This document shows, piece by piece, positions 47,266 through 58,569 of a stretch of DNA of 64,000 nt (position 1 is the stretch's first letter; every line of letters starts with the position of its first letter). Source of the stretch: Amblyomma americanum (Eukaryota > Arthropoda > Arachnida > Ixodida > Ixodidae). The stretch lies in NCBI RefSeq assembly GCF_052857255.1, contig NC_135498.1, forward strand, positions 114,596,134-114,660,133. The letters are read 5' to 3'. The notes under the pieces were generated by a model. That model searched no databases and was not told the origin of the DNA. It saw only the letters and a program-made list of their open reading frames with translations. The translations under genes and the position numbers were made by a program.

Positions 47266-49069
47266 GTGAGCGTTTATGAATAATGACGCAAAGTATTTGG
47301 TGACTCACACCTACCAGACATTTATGTTAGTTTCAAGAGCGTTAGCTCTTACTCATCACGTTTTGAGATTTCGTGGAATCTGCTACCACCCTTGATTACA
47401 GCGCCATCTTTTGCAACAACTACTCATCCCGTTTAGAGATTTGGTGCGGTCTCCTATCACCCTGACATCAATGCGCCATCTACATTAGCATTGTAGAAAA
47501 AACCACCTGCTGCGTGGCAATGATTACGTCACGGTCCAATATGATGGAATTATGTGAGTATGACCTCAAGGGACGAAATGTCGGCACTGTTTCGGTTCCT
47601 CGAATCCAAGACGGCGGCCATTAAAATTGATTGTGCCCTCTCATCCCTTCCCCCTCACCGAAAAAATATCCCACAACGGATAGGAAAACTGTCCCTTTGC
47701 GAGACCGCTGTTCATATATTCTTTCGTTCCGCTAAATATAATCCGACAACAACGGGCACCCATTCGGGGACTGTTGTATACCGATTTTGGTAGGCAAATA
47801 AAACCCTATGGTTCGTGGTACAGAAATAAAACCACAAATAAATAATAGGTAAACATTGTATACATGCAATTACTAATTGAAGCGTTACTAGATCGCAACG
47901 CATGCCGAATTATAGGCCAACATTGACCCCCAAACGAAGGAAATTTCATTTGGAACGTATCTTGAGGGGGCGAAACTCGGCAACGGGTAGACGTGCACCG
48001 TAATTTCTTTGATAGATGGCGCATGGCGGTGATCGTTTCGCTAGGCGGCGTGCGCGTACGCGTAGCCGAGCATGGTGGCACACCATCCCGTTTTGAAGGT
48101 TATTGCATTCTCTGCTTTTTTTTCTTCTTCTTCTCCTTATTAAGCATGGCACAGACCCACGCAGGGGGATTGGCCAAGGTTCAGTGTATAGTCCCAACGA
48201 GGTATCCTGGTTTTTTTGCAGCGCGCTCTTCTTCACTTTCTTCATCTAGTAAACCAAACACCTAGCGCTCGTTACTCCAACGTCTTCCAGCCGGTGGAGG
48301 CCTTTTTTGTTCTGAACTTTTAGTGGGCAGTTTATTTTCAGCTGAAATACTGGTGAAGCTGAAGGTGAACACCACGGGGTGATCCATGTGCATCAACGCA
48401 TTATTCGAAAAAGCAAAACGCGCAAGCCAAACTGAGGTGTCTATACTTCTTTAGAGCCACTACCTAGCGCGATACGTTCTGTATTCACACATATGTCTTT
48501 AATTCATGTCTTGGTTTCTTGCCGCTGATTTTCTGTGTAAGCGCTTATTGCTTGTTCCTGAAGTTTTCTGCGTCTTACTCTGTGACACCATCTGCCACGC
48601 TTACCTTCTCCTGAAACCGAGCCTGTTGCCGTCGGGACCCCCGGTCACCTCGTTCTTCGCATTAGATTCTCTGCCCGTTTCTTGTTCCTTTCAACTGGGA
48701 TGCAAAAAATTATATTTGTTCTCTCAGCAATTCTTCTCTTTATGTATCACAAGTTACACCCATCATTTTCTTTTCAACTGCTCTCTGAGGTGTCCTGAAC
48801 ATATTTTAGGTTTTTCCTTAGCCTCTAAATTTCTACCCATTAAGAGAATGCTGCTAAAATACGGTTTTTGATACCTTCGACTTCATACATACTGCTAATG
48901 CATTATTCTTCGCAAACGAGAGCCTGGACAATTGCAGCCATCCGGTTACTACACTCTTAGTAAGGGAGGAAGTTCTTAGGCAGATAGTGACCGATCAGGT
49001 AACTCCTTGCCGTAAATGGAAGCGAATCAAGTTTAATGCTTCCCTTCTATACTAAAATGTTTTACCTTT
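47266..49069. other. Unannotated, putative intron
   Basis: No gene recognised. Short frames at 47.5-48.3 and 48.5-48.9 kb carry no family motif. Confidence 0.35.
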
Positions 49070-49333
49070 CCGAGGGTATTAAAGTTGGTAGCTAATGGGG
49101 GCTTAACGTACCGAAAGCAACTCAGGCTATGAAGAACGCGGTAGTGAAGGGCTCCGGAAGTTTCGACCACCAAGGATTCTTTAACGTGCACTGAAATCGC
49201 ACAGTGCACGGGCCTCTAGCATTTTGCCGCGATTGAAATGCGACCACCGCGGTCGGCCTCGAAGCAGCGTCTTTTAGGTCAGCATCCAAGCGCTATAACG
49301 ACTAAGCCACCCTGGTGGCCGAGGGTATTAAAG
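49070..49333 (-). mobile_element. tRNA-derived SINE (family 2) with 15-bp target site duplication
   Basis: The element body at 49085-49318 (GACTCAGGCTATGAAGAACG, TTCGACCACC, AACGTGCACTGAAATCGCAC, and head complement CTATAACGACTAAGCCACC) is flanked by identical 15-mers, CCGAGGGTATTAAAG, at 49070-49084 and 49319-49333. That is the signature of LINE-mediated insertion. The B-box complement is degraded (CCTCGAAGCAGCG). Confidence 0.92.
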
Positions 49334-52065
49334 ATTATATTCTTTCTCATTGTTTTTAGACAAAATGATCTGCATTGCCTGTCCAGGTCTTAGACCTTGT
49401 TATAGTATATAGCAGGAGTATTAGCGCACTCTTGAGGCTAAGAACTAAAGAGCGGTGAGTTTAAGGAGTCGTCCTTATCTGACTGCCCGCACTACGTTGT
49501 GGAAGAGCGCGGCTGGCTTTTAATCTGCAAAAAAATTCTTGAACAGCGTCAAGGATGCGCCACATTAAGCATCAAGCTGCCTCTCCGGCTTCATTGGCTC
49601 GTTACTCCTTGTCTTCTTCTGAACTGCTTTGAGCAGATAAGGTGACTCGAGCAGGAACGACGATACTGTAACGCAGTGGCAAGATAATAAACAGAGGACA
49701 TCAGCGCAGTTGTGTCCACTTCTCCTTGCCCGTCGCCCACCAGCGCCGCTTTTGTCTGTGTAATTACGAACCAGATCGCCTAGCAATATACCTTGATGAC
49801 ATTATGACCGGATAAAATAAGCTTTAATGACTGCGGGCCTACCACAAGCGCTCCGTCCTGCGGCACTGCCTACTTTGTCGTCGCCTGCTCCATAACATTA
49901 CCCGGCACTATAGAATGATCGTCACAATCGATTTCCGATAATATAAGGGTTGAGATTACAGTAGCTACGACGGGAAGTGGATAAAAAAGAATGGGAGGAT
50001 TGCCACACGATGAATGACGGAACCTGATTGATCCTTGTCACCGGCACTCGATGGCCAGAAGTCGCCAAGAGTTCATAGATCCGCCGAGCAGCATGGCCAG
50101 GGGCGGGGATGCCGTCTTGTATGGCGTCGGGGCGTCCTCGTGGCAGTCCTTCGTCGTGAGGTCGTCTGGTCGTGTCATCGGGGTGATGTCTTCGTTTCGT
50201 TGTCATGCCGACTAATCGGAGCACCGCCCTGAGTTGTCGCCTGCCTCAGTCCCGTTCTTTTTTGCGGTTTTGCTCTTCATGATGTCATACCAACTGGCCT
50301 ACACCACAGTCCTTCTAACCTAGGATTGCGGCTGGGTCAGGTCGCGTCAGGCTGGACTGATGCGGAGCCGGGTGTTGGAATCGAGGACCCCGTAGTTTGC
50401 GACAAAGGCACGCGGCTTTAATGTTCCAGGGCCAGGACGAGGACAACGTCGGCATTGCCGCCAAGATGTAACGCAGTAGCAAAGCGATGAGCACAGGAGC
50501 ACTAGAGGGCATGATGACATATGGCTGAATAAGGCTGTTTATTTAAGCTACACATAGCTACACTTCATGCAAGCACATGTAGACGAGTGGAAGGCGGGGC
50601 TCAAACCTTGACGTGAAGGCATTGCACTCGCCTCTACGAGCGCCAGCCAACAGAGTGATATTGAACGTCGTCGTCCTCGGGAGCAGACGACAACGTCTGA
50701 AATTTTGGGCCGTTCCGTGATGCTATAAAATGAAGTGAATAAATGTATATTGCCAAATAGTTTCACGTGGTGTTCATTACGGCATAAAAAGGCAGAGAAA
50801 ACATTTTCCCTCTTAGAAAGGGCGCACCCCACCTACTTGCATCGTGTGCTCAGAGGATGCAAGAAGCAGATCTGCGCAATCACCCCTAAATTTCTCACTG
50901 CGAGTTCGTCGCCGTATAAAGAGCGCGACGTTGAGTTTCTGAGTTGAAGCACGAAGCATCTCTACTTCGATACAAAACCAGGGGAAAGGCGATCTATACC
51001 GCGTTAAAAAGAGCGCGCCGCGGCATAATTGGTCTACTTTTTACGGCTGCTTGAGGTCAGCCTGCGTGCTCACCGACCGCTTTGAGTCGCCGCCGTATTC
51101 ATACGCAGACGTAGAAGGCCCTCCTCTAGGCGTAAAATGCTTCGCAATGACATACTTAGCCACATAAATGGCCATGTACGCAAAATTCCTACAGTTGTTT
51201 ACGTGGGTGACTCGGCGCCGAGGATACTGTCGGAAGGAACACGGCTGATCGAAATGTTAATTAGCATTCAGCAGTCTGAAATGCGCACTTCTAGTCGTGT
51301 AACCGATTTATTGTTGACAAAGGTTGCGCTGTTCACGACGCGCGAGTGCACCGCCACATAGCTGCCTCCTCAAGAGGGACGAAAATTTGCATACTTATGT
51401 GGCTGCGCTGCAACCGTTCGCTGAAGAAAGGAAGGACAAGGGAAAAAAAACTTTATTGTAAGGTGAGCACTAAGGACCGTTAGCGGCATTCGCAGCCAGA
51501 AAACGGATTCGTTATATTGAAATACCAGCGTTCTTTTTTCATTTCCTACCCTACACCCCAAAATAAGTGGTGTAGAAAGTGTAGGTCTCATGGTACACTG
51601 CGTTCGTGTAGGTAGGCGCTCGTGTAAGTACGCGGCGCTACACTTTTTCAACAAGGGCAAAATAAAGGGAACCATGCTACACTGGTTACTCTAGGGGATC
51701 CAGTGTAATTAGAAAAAATTACCCATGCGGCTGCGGGCCTAGAGCGCGCACTCGTTGCTGTGCCATTGCCATCTCCGTCCTTTGGTCCTTAATATGTAGC
51801 ATACGAGCTTGTGGGGTCTGCCTAGATTTTGTGCCATAAAATTTGTCTTCCTGTACTACCGAGAATGCACTTTGGCTGTGCTGTCGTAGCTGAGTGCTAT
51901 CCGAGAAGGATAGCGACTTTAAATTTGGAAGTTGCCTTATTACTAACGCACTAGTCTCTACCTGTATATGGCCCCACTCAATTCGGTCGAGTGCACGCTA
52001 CGTGTCCAGATCCCCAACACTATTGGGGCCACGTACGGCATTCTATAACCCCTTCAGTGCCTTTT
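49334..52065. other. Unannotated, putative intron
   Basis: No gene recognised. A good acceptor (TTCTTTCTCATTGTTTTTAG) at 49361 opens a possible 27-nt phase 1-1 exon ending in the poor donor GTCTTA; not called. Confidence 0.3.
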
Positions 52066-52069
52066 AAGC

Positions 52070-52376
52070 GTTGTTTTGGCTTAGTCCTAGTCGAACTCAA
52101 GGAGAAGAAATGGGCTTGTGCAGGGCATGTTATTCGAGGGCAAGATAACCGCTGGTCCTTAAAGATGACGGAGTCGATTCCAAGAGAAAGCAAGCGTAGC
52201 ACGGGGCGGCAGAAAGTTAGGTGGGTGGATGAGAATAAAAAGTTCGCGGGAATACGGTGGGCGCAGCTCGCGAAGTACCGGGTTAGTTGGAGAGACATGG
52301 GAGAGGCCTCTGCCCAGCAGTGGGCGTATTCAGCCTGATGATGATGATGAGGAGGAGGAGGCGGAGGAGGAGGAAT
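52070..52376 (+). mobile_element. RTE-type LINE, 3' end only
   Basis: The frame encodes KWACAGHVIRGQDNRWSLKM, GRQKVRWVDENKKFAGIRWA and WRDMGEASAQQWAYSA before TGA 52336. This is the characteristic C-terminus of RTE-clade endonuclease-reverse transcriptases (GHV.R..DNRW, GR...RW.D, W...GEA..QQW). It is directly followed by a TGA/GAT repeat tail (52336-52350) running into GGA repeats, typical of RTE 3' ends. It is 5'-truncated, a normal outcome of target-primed reverse transcription. Confidence 0.85.
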
Positions 52377-52802
52377 ATATGAATTCAAGAGAAGGTGCAA
52401 CTACTCTATTACGAGCCCCACAGCTGACTAAAGGTTCGTCATTCCTTTTGCACATATAATAATGCCGAGTACCCTCCTGGACATTACAGTTCTACAGAGT
52501 GGGTTTAAGCGTGAGTTTAGTTCACAACTTTTACTCTAACTTTCAGAGAGTTTAGGAAATTATGCAACAAGCGTAAACGTCTTTCTAATCATGTTACTAA
52601 AGTCAGCTACTTTCCTCTAGTCAGTTCTTTTCATATGCTATTCAGCTGCATCGAAGAGTTACTTGTTGCATAGAGGGAACAGTTGCTTTTTTGTGGAACC
52701 AAACAAAATGGTGTGGTATACCGGCAGCGAAAAACCTTCTGAGGGCACCTAAGTCTGCTTACGTGGATGAGTGCGAAAGCATTTGTTTTGAGGAAAAGAA
52801 AC

Positions 52803-52868
52803 CTTTTAAAGGAAAGGAAAGGGCGCAGTATCTCTCAGATCTCGGCATCTCGGTGGGCACCTCTACCC
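52803..52868 (-). mobile_element. Family-1 SINE 3' fragment
   Basis: AAAGGAAAGGGCGCAGTATC, TCTCAGATCTCGGCATCTCG and TGGGCACCT are the complement of the SINE 3' end. It lies in the insertion specific to copy A. Confidence 0.6.
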
Positions 52869-52889
52869 TGCACTAAACTTTTTTGAGAC

Positions 52890-53330
52890 CCATTCTGTGA
52901 CACATGACTCGTCACTTTCTTGACCCACTAGGTGACTCATTACTTCAGACCCATGACTCAATTACAATAAATGACATGAGCATGACAACGATCTGGCACT
53001 ATTCAGGTACCAATTGTCACCCATGGCTGGGCACTTTTTGTGACTGTGACCCAGCGCTTTTTGTTGCCTATTTTGTGTCCATGACCAATGATCATGATTC
53101 ATGACTTTGATGACCACGACTCAATTTTTTGCTCGGCCAATGACTCCGGTCATGACCACAATGATTACGACTCCCGTCATGACTGATGACCTTGGACTCA
53201 TGATTCAATCACAATGACTCACAGGACCATGGAAACCATCTGACGCTCTATTTAGATGCCATATGTCATGCACATTAAATCATGACTGCTGTACGCTCGC
53301 TGATGACGTCCTATCATGCGACGCATTTAA
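52890..53330. repeat. Degenerate CATGACTC-type short repeats
   Basis: Repeated words CATGACTC, ATGACTCA, GTCATGACC and TGATGACC occur at irregular spacing for about 440 bp. They are present only in copy A at this place; a complementary-strand version occurs in copy B at 57530-58210. Confidence 0.75.
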
Positions 53331-53835
53331 CTTCCACTTTTTGAAGACACCTCAGCTTCCGACATAGCCTAATAATGCTTCCGCATTTAAAAAAGATATT
53401 GCGCTCCGTCTCCGAGATTAAACAACCTGAAAATTCCTCCACTAAAGGGGGCAGGAAGGAAGTGTACGTGCAACCAAGCGTATAGTGTCGCTGTTTGAAC
53501 TTTTTGGTAAACTGAAGCCCCGTGTTCTATCAAGAAAAACATGCTGGCAGCATTCTATTTCACCGATTTGGTGTCTGCTACGCAAAAAAAAAGAAACATT
53601 TTGCCACGCTAGCTCTTTGCCGCAATGCTATATGACCCCTGAAATTCCCATAATGGAATATATCCTGCGCCGTTTCAGATGAAGATATATATATTTTTCT
53701 AATATGTATGAAAATGATAACGTTTTGCTCTCAAGAATACTATGCAATACTATGTATTCCTCTATAAAGCAGTTTTTGTCTGGTTCTCCTAAATAAGTTC
53801 AAAATAATTAATAACTATTTTTCACCCCAAATTAG

Positions 53836-53871
53836 GCCTTGAGGATTGCAAAACAGACACCGAGTTTGGAG
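53836..53871 (+). CDS. Mini-exon A1 (36 nt, phase 1-1), 'EDC' type
   Basis: Acceptor TTTTCACCCCAAATTAG and donor GGAG|GTAAGA. In phase 1 it reads LEDCKTDTEFG between split codons, acidic with one Cys. It is the partner of B1 at 56321 (same length, same phase, shared E-D-C...T-E pattern). About 13 of 36 bases and 7 of 11 residues differ, so it has changed faster than the surrounding intron appears to have done. Confidence 0.55.
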
Positions 53872-53959
53872 GTAAGAAATGCATGTCCCGATGCCCGACA
53901 CGTTGCTTCATCAGTACAGTACCAGAGCAATATATCACTGTATATTTGATTTTGTTTTC

Positions 53960-54170
53960 ATCTTGCACTGACGTGAATGCTTTCCCTGAAGGGTGCAGTG
54001 GTGGACACTGTTACCACGCTGTTTACTCTACCGCTATGTCTTCTGCCACTACTGAAATTTTGCTGGTTGTTCACCAGCTCTTGCGAGCTGCTATTTGGCT
54101 GCAGCTTTTATGCGACACGCACTGGCGAAGTCCCGGCAAGCTTAGAATTTTTCTACGTGAGGCAGTATAG
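53960..54170 (+). pseudogene. Cys-rich frame of copy A, frameshifted
   Basis: Reads SCTDVNAFPEGCSGGHC, then shifts by one base relative to copy B before GCSFYATRTGEVP. It follows mini-exon A1. Copy B (56440-56640) keeps one frame throughout. The possible donor here is GC rather than GT. It may be a decayed exon or coincidental. Confidence 0.25.
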
Positions 54171-54790
54171 CTTCTTGTGCGCCTCTTCTTGGCTCTAAAT
54201 TGGCATATCTCTGGTCAGCGGTCGCAAGATTTGTTCGGAAAATCATGAAGCATCGTGATTCAACTCGAATTTGCAGCTAAAGCTTTATGCATATCCTTTT
54301 AACTCTAAACACAATGTTTAGACATTCGTTACATGAGACACTACCATATCGCCAGAAGCAGTTAAAAATACAAAACATTTCACTGGAATTCTTTTTTGTT
54401 TATTGCTTCTTGCGAAGAAAATGCCTGGCGAGAAGGTACGCAATGTTCCATGTAACAAAAATATAGCCACAGGAATTTCACCCGTGTTGGTCGGTAGCCT
54501 ACAGTTTGCTCCCTTTAAACAACACAATGTCCTGTACTCCATACTGATACCTAACGCCGCAGTGTTCAAACGAAGGGAAATATTAGACGAGTCGCGGTTC
54601 GTTTTGCACTGACCTGTAAAAAGAACCCTAAAGCCCTAACAATGGCACCTCTGATGAAGATGGTGGCATGAGAAGTACACAACGCATTGGCGCTGAGTCA
54701 ACTGCTCAATTTCGGTGAACTTTATTTCCTTAAATGAAGCATAGCACGCAGCCCTGGAACTTAATATGCTCATTCGACTTCTATGATATG

Positions 54791-55005
54791 TTTGGTTTAT
54801 GGTTTATGGTTTATGGGAGTTTAGCGTGCCAAAGCGACTCAGGCTATGAGGGGCGCCGTAGTGAACGGGTCCGGAAATTTCGACCACCTGGGGTACTTTT
54901 GCGCGCTCTTACATCACACACTACATTGGCCTTTAGAATTCAGACTCTCATTGAAATTTGACCGCCATGGCTATGATCGAACTTGCGTCTTTCTAGTCGG
55001 CATAT
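54791..55005 (-). mobile_element. tRNA-derived SINE (family 2), copy A only
   Basis: The left edge shows a TTTATGG-type tail (GGTTTATGGTTTATGG). The body follows (GCCAAAGCGACTCAGGCTAT, CGTAGTGAACGGGTCCGG, TTTCGACCACCTGGGG), then a degraded head. Copy B runs straight through the matching position near 58515, so the insertion post-dates the duplication. Confidence 0.85.
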
Positions 55006-55056
55006 CTAAATCATGTTTCGTCTGTGGATTAATTAACTGTTTTATGTCTCGCGCAG

Positions 55057-55098
55057 GATATGAAACCGAAAAACCTGAAGCGACCACACAGCCTGCTG
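55057..55098 (+). CDS. Mini-exon A2 (42 nt, phase 1-1), Thr/Glu-rich
   Basis: Acceptor TTTATGTCTCGCGCAG and donor GCTG|GTAAAC. In phase 1 it reads YETEKPEATTQPA between split codons. Thr/Glu/Pro-rich composition suggests an extended, possibly O-glycosylated segment. The partner B2 at 58570 differs at 6 of 42 bases, four of the changes altering residues. Confidence 0.55.
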
Positions 55099-55290
55099 GT
55101 AAACTTTTTTGTTTTTCAAAATTCTTTCATGCTTTTAAACCACTTTCATACTGTACATTGGCGTACATATAAAATTCGGTACTAAATTTTATGTCATCGT
55201 TAACGCTCTCACTGAATTGCAAAATTATCGCTACTGTTCATACCTTTAAATGAGCGGCTGCCAACGTTTACACTCTGGAATATTGAATTA

Positions 55291-55499
55291 ATTAACCGTT
55301 ATTTATGTAATTAGTTAATTGGTAACGCACGCGTCTCCTCTATCTGACTCCGCTAACTTCGCTCCGGCACATACTACGCGGCCACTCCGCCGAACACTGT
55401 TGGATATGTGTACGTATTCTAGAATTTCTTGACCAAACTTTAAGCGTTGTCTGGGCTCTCTGAAAGACACACACTTTTGCCGAGACACGATCTGTGCCA
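55291..55499. other. Junction between duplicated copies
   Basis: An AT-rich start (TTAATTAACCGTTATTTATG) followed by unrecognised sequence. There is no match in copy A, so it marks the border or a copy-specific insertion. Confidence 0.35.
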
Positions 55500-56320
55500 T
55501 CAAGGGAAGGTGCCACAACCACTATACCAGCGCCAGGCTCACGAAGGGCTTATCGCTCCTTCTACACAGATAATCCTGTCGAGTACCCTCTTGGACGCTA
55601 GTTCAACAGAGTGGGTTTAGCGTAGGTTTTTTTCACTACGCTTACGCTATCTGTCGCAGAATTTCGGAATTTACGCAACAAGCCTAAACGTGTTATTAAT
55701 CATCTAATGAAAGTGCAGCTACTGTCTTCAAATCAGTTCTCTTCAAATGTCGTCAAGCTTCGTTGAAAGTTATTTGTTGCATAAAGGGAACAGTTGCCAT
55801 TTTGTGGAGCCTAAGTGGTGTGGTACACCGGCTGGAAAAAAAAAAGTTTTTTTAAGAGCTCCTTGTCCGAGATTAAACAACCTGAATAACATGTAAAAAT
55901 TGCTTCGCAAATGAAAGCAGGAAGGGCGAGTATATGCAACCAACCGCAACAGTGTCGTTGCTGGAACTTTTTGTGAATAGTTGCCGGAAAGGAAGCTGTA
56001 GACCCGCTTTGCTGAAAAAGATGTCAGCAGCAGTCCATTTGACCGATTTTGGTGTGTACTACGCAAACAGAAAAAAAAACGTTCTTCCACGCAAGATGTT
56101 GTCCGTATTACTATGCGCCCCCCGGCACTCTATTAATGCATTATTTCCTGTGCCGCCTCCGACGAACACAATTTTCTTTCTTTTTATCATAATATATACA
56201 TATGCGTTTGTGTTTTGAAGAATTCGAAGTCATAATATGTATTCCATTGTTAAGCGCTTGATATCTGTTTTTCTATAACATGCTCCGAATAATTAATAAC
56301 ACTTTTGCACCCCGATTTAG

Positions 56321-56356
56321 CCACTGAGGATTGCGAAAACGGCACTGAGACCACAG
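56321..56356 (+). CDS. Mini-exon B1 (36 nt, phase 1-1), 'EDC' type
   Basis: Acceptor TTTTGCACCCCGATTTAG and donor ACAG|GTAAGC. In phase 1 it reads TEDCENGTETT between split codons. It contains an N-G-T glycosylation sequon absent from A1. The upstream intron (AATAATTAATAACACTTTTG) is conserved with copy A. Confidence 0.55.
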
Positions 56357-56439
56357 GTAAGCCATGCGTGTCCAGATTTTTGGCAAGTCACTTGATCAGT
56401 ACAGTAACACGAAAATATATCTCTGTATATTTCATTTAG

Positions 56440-56640
56440 TTGTCATCTTGCACTGACGCAAATGCTTACACTGAAAGGTGCAGTGGCGAACATGGTTGCC
56501 ACTCTCGCTGCTGTTGTGCTTCTGTTACTACTGAAAATTTAGTGATTTTGACCACCGCTAGCGAGCTGACCATTGGTTGTAGCTTTTATGAGACATGCAC
56601 CGGCGAATTTCCAGTAAGCTATAAATTTTCTGCGTGAAGC
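56440..56640 (+). CDS. Cys-rich open frame between mini-exons B1 and B2
   Basis: Reads SCTDANAYTERCSGEHGC, then CCCAS, and ends ELTIGCSFYETCTGEFP before GTAAGC, a possible donor. A TTTCATTTAG acceptor lies at its start. Nine Cys in about 60 residues would suit a small secreted disulfide-rich domain. However, the implied phases (0-0) do not match the phase-1 mini-exons, and the acceptor is not conserved in copy A. Its place in the gene is therefore doubtful, and no family is assigned. Confidence 0.25.
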
Positions 56641-57117
56641 AGTATTGCTGCTTGTAGGTAGCTTCTCGGCTCTAAAATAAGTATCTGTTTAGCGGTCGTA
56701 AGGTACAGGGTCATCCACTCTTTGGGTGAACACGGCCCATCGTGGCCGCACTCCGCAGAGCGCCTGCGCATACGGCGTGACTGAGCACCGGACCGAAGCG
56801 CTACAGCGCAGGGCCTACAAGCGGAGGTACTTCGTGTCTGCGGATACTGCGCTGAAGCACGCCACTCTTGTTTGATGTGAAGTAGCACGCTTCACAGCAA
56901 AGAAATGCCAACGCCTAATGGCCTGAAGTGGTGTTGCGAGAAAGCCCTGATGAGCCCGGTCTATGAACTGCATAGCATGATAGTCATGACTTAGCAACAC
57001 TAAACTGAACTGGCCTTGAATAACATGGCTTTTGTAAGATGTCATGACTAAACATATACATAATGACTCAACATTGCTTAACATAACCCAGTAAACATGA
57101 CTTGCCATGCTCGGCTG

Positions 57118-57520
57118 ACAAGGAAATGGAACGAGGTGCCTTTATGACATAAATAACGGAAGCCAACAGTCAACGAAACCAAGGAGCAAGGAGCATAGGG
57201 GATGCCTTTTCTTTTAATTTTGTAGCTTTTATCACTGGGAGATTGATAACAGCAGCAGAAAAACAACAACATACCGCCGATGGGAAACATGACCTCCGAA
57301 TTTCGCTCCCGGTGCTCTACCAACTGAGCTACTGTGGCGGCTGTTCAATCTTTTGCTTTAGGAGGTATTTATGTCCAGTGTAAAAGAACTTCGAGAATAA
57401 TCACCAGTGCCACTCTCTTCCATAGCGCCGGAAGTAGTAAGTCGTGTATCACCGCGAGTTCCACGCGCCTACTGTCGTGTTAGACATGGCATGCCGTACG
57501 AATTCTTGGCCGTCTTAGGA
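57118..57520 (-). mobile_element. tRNA-derived SINE (family 3), copy B only
   Basis: The + strand has the tail complement (ACGGAAGCCAACAGTCAACG, AAGGAGCATAGGGGATGCC). The tRNA-like unit complement follows at about 57275-57345 (ATTTCGCTCCCGGTGCTCTA, CCAACTGAGCTACTGTGGC), then the upstream part seen at 36160-36270 (TTTAGGAGGTATTTATGTCC). Absent from copy A. Confidence 0.8.
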
Positions 57521-57529
57521 AGTAAGTCT

Positions 57530-58210
57530 TACTCATGAGATTCATGTTAATTATATTGAGCCGCGTAGAAACAAGGCAAGTTCTTGCAGCCATGGCCAAT
57601 CATGCTGAGTCATGATATTCATGTTTAGTCGTAGCAGCTCATGTTATACATAGTCGTGAGAGTCATTTTGAGCCGTAAATTTTTTTTAGCCATGAAAAAT
57701 ATGCTAAATAATTTTAGTCATGGCAAGCCATGATGAATCATGGTACGTAATGCAAACCTTATTTAACAATGATTAGCCATGAAAGTCATAATACGCAAAG
57801 GCAAGCCATGCAAGTCATTGATGTTCTGAAAAATCTATGCTGAGTCATGATAGTCTTGTAGCCATTGTATGTTATGTAAATAATACTGTGTAATCAGCCT
57901 CGAGGAGCCGTGATAATTCATTGCAAATAATGATGAGGCTTCATAGTCATGTTTATTCCTGGCAAGCCACGTAAGTCGTGGCAGTCGAAAGTAATGAGCC
58001 AAGACAGTGACATTTCGTGATGGTAATACTACTAAGTCATGTTGAGCCAACAAATGCTGGCAGTCATGAGAAATCATGCTGAGTCATAATAGCCTATGTT
58101 TATTGATGGCATTTCATGTTTTATTGAGCCGTAATAGTCATGTTGACCCAAGTTGAGCCATGGTATTTCTGTTTATTTGTATCACATGTTATGCTTTATT
58201 ATGTTAGTCG
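57530..58210. repeat. Degenerate TCATG/GAGTCATG short repeats
   Basis: Words such as GAGTCATGATA, GCCATG and AGTCATG recur at irregular spacing for nearly 700 bp (also sparsely at 56930-57110). They are the strand complement of the copy A block. Confidence 0.75.
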
Positions 58211-58569
58211 TAGCAACGTATGAAGAATATTGAAGATTCTTTAAAGAACAGAATGCCCGGTGACCCATGCGTATGCCTAATGCCGCTGTATCCAAGCCAA
58301 GAAAAATAATAGCCGAGCGACGCTTCCTTTCGCACTAAGCTGTGAAGAGAAGCGAATAACGATCACAGTGGCACCTCTGACGAAGATGGCGACACGTTAA
58401 GTAAACAGCGCGTTAGCGCGGAGTTAGGTGTTTATTCCCGGTGAACTCATAATCTGAAACGAAACATAGCACGCAGCTTTCGAGCATAAATGGCCATTTC
58501 GACTTCTTGCAAATGTGTCCAAGATCATAACGTTTCTGTGCATTAATCACACTTCTATATTTTGCGTAG

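Larger units (their letters stand above)
52380..55290 (+). repeat. Tandem segmental duplication, copy A
   Basis: Aligns in order with copy B (55500-58800). Shared anchors are GAGTACCCTC (52459/55579), GGGAACAGTTGC, CGAGATTAAACAACCTGA (53411/55868), AATAATTAATAAC before mini-exon 1, GGTGCAGTGG, GGCACCTCTGA.GAAGATGG, GCATAGCACGCAGC and GGCGTACAT after mini-exon 2. Copy A alone carries the CATGACTC-rich block at 52890-53330 and a SINE at 54791-55005. Confidence 0.88.

Noticed and set aside
49361..49387. Possible 27-nt phase 1-1 mini-exon (KMICIACP)
   Set aside because: Good acceptor but the donor GTCTTA is poor; kept out of the gene model.
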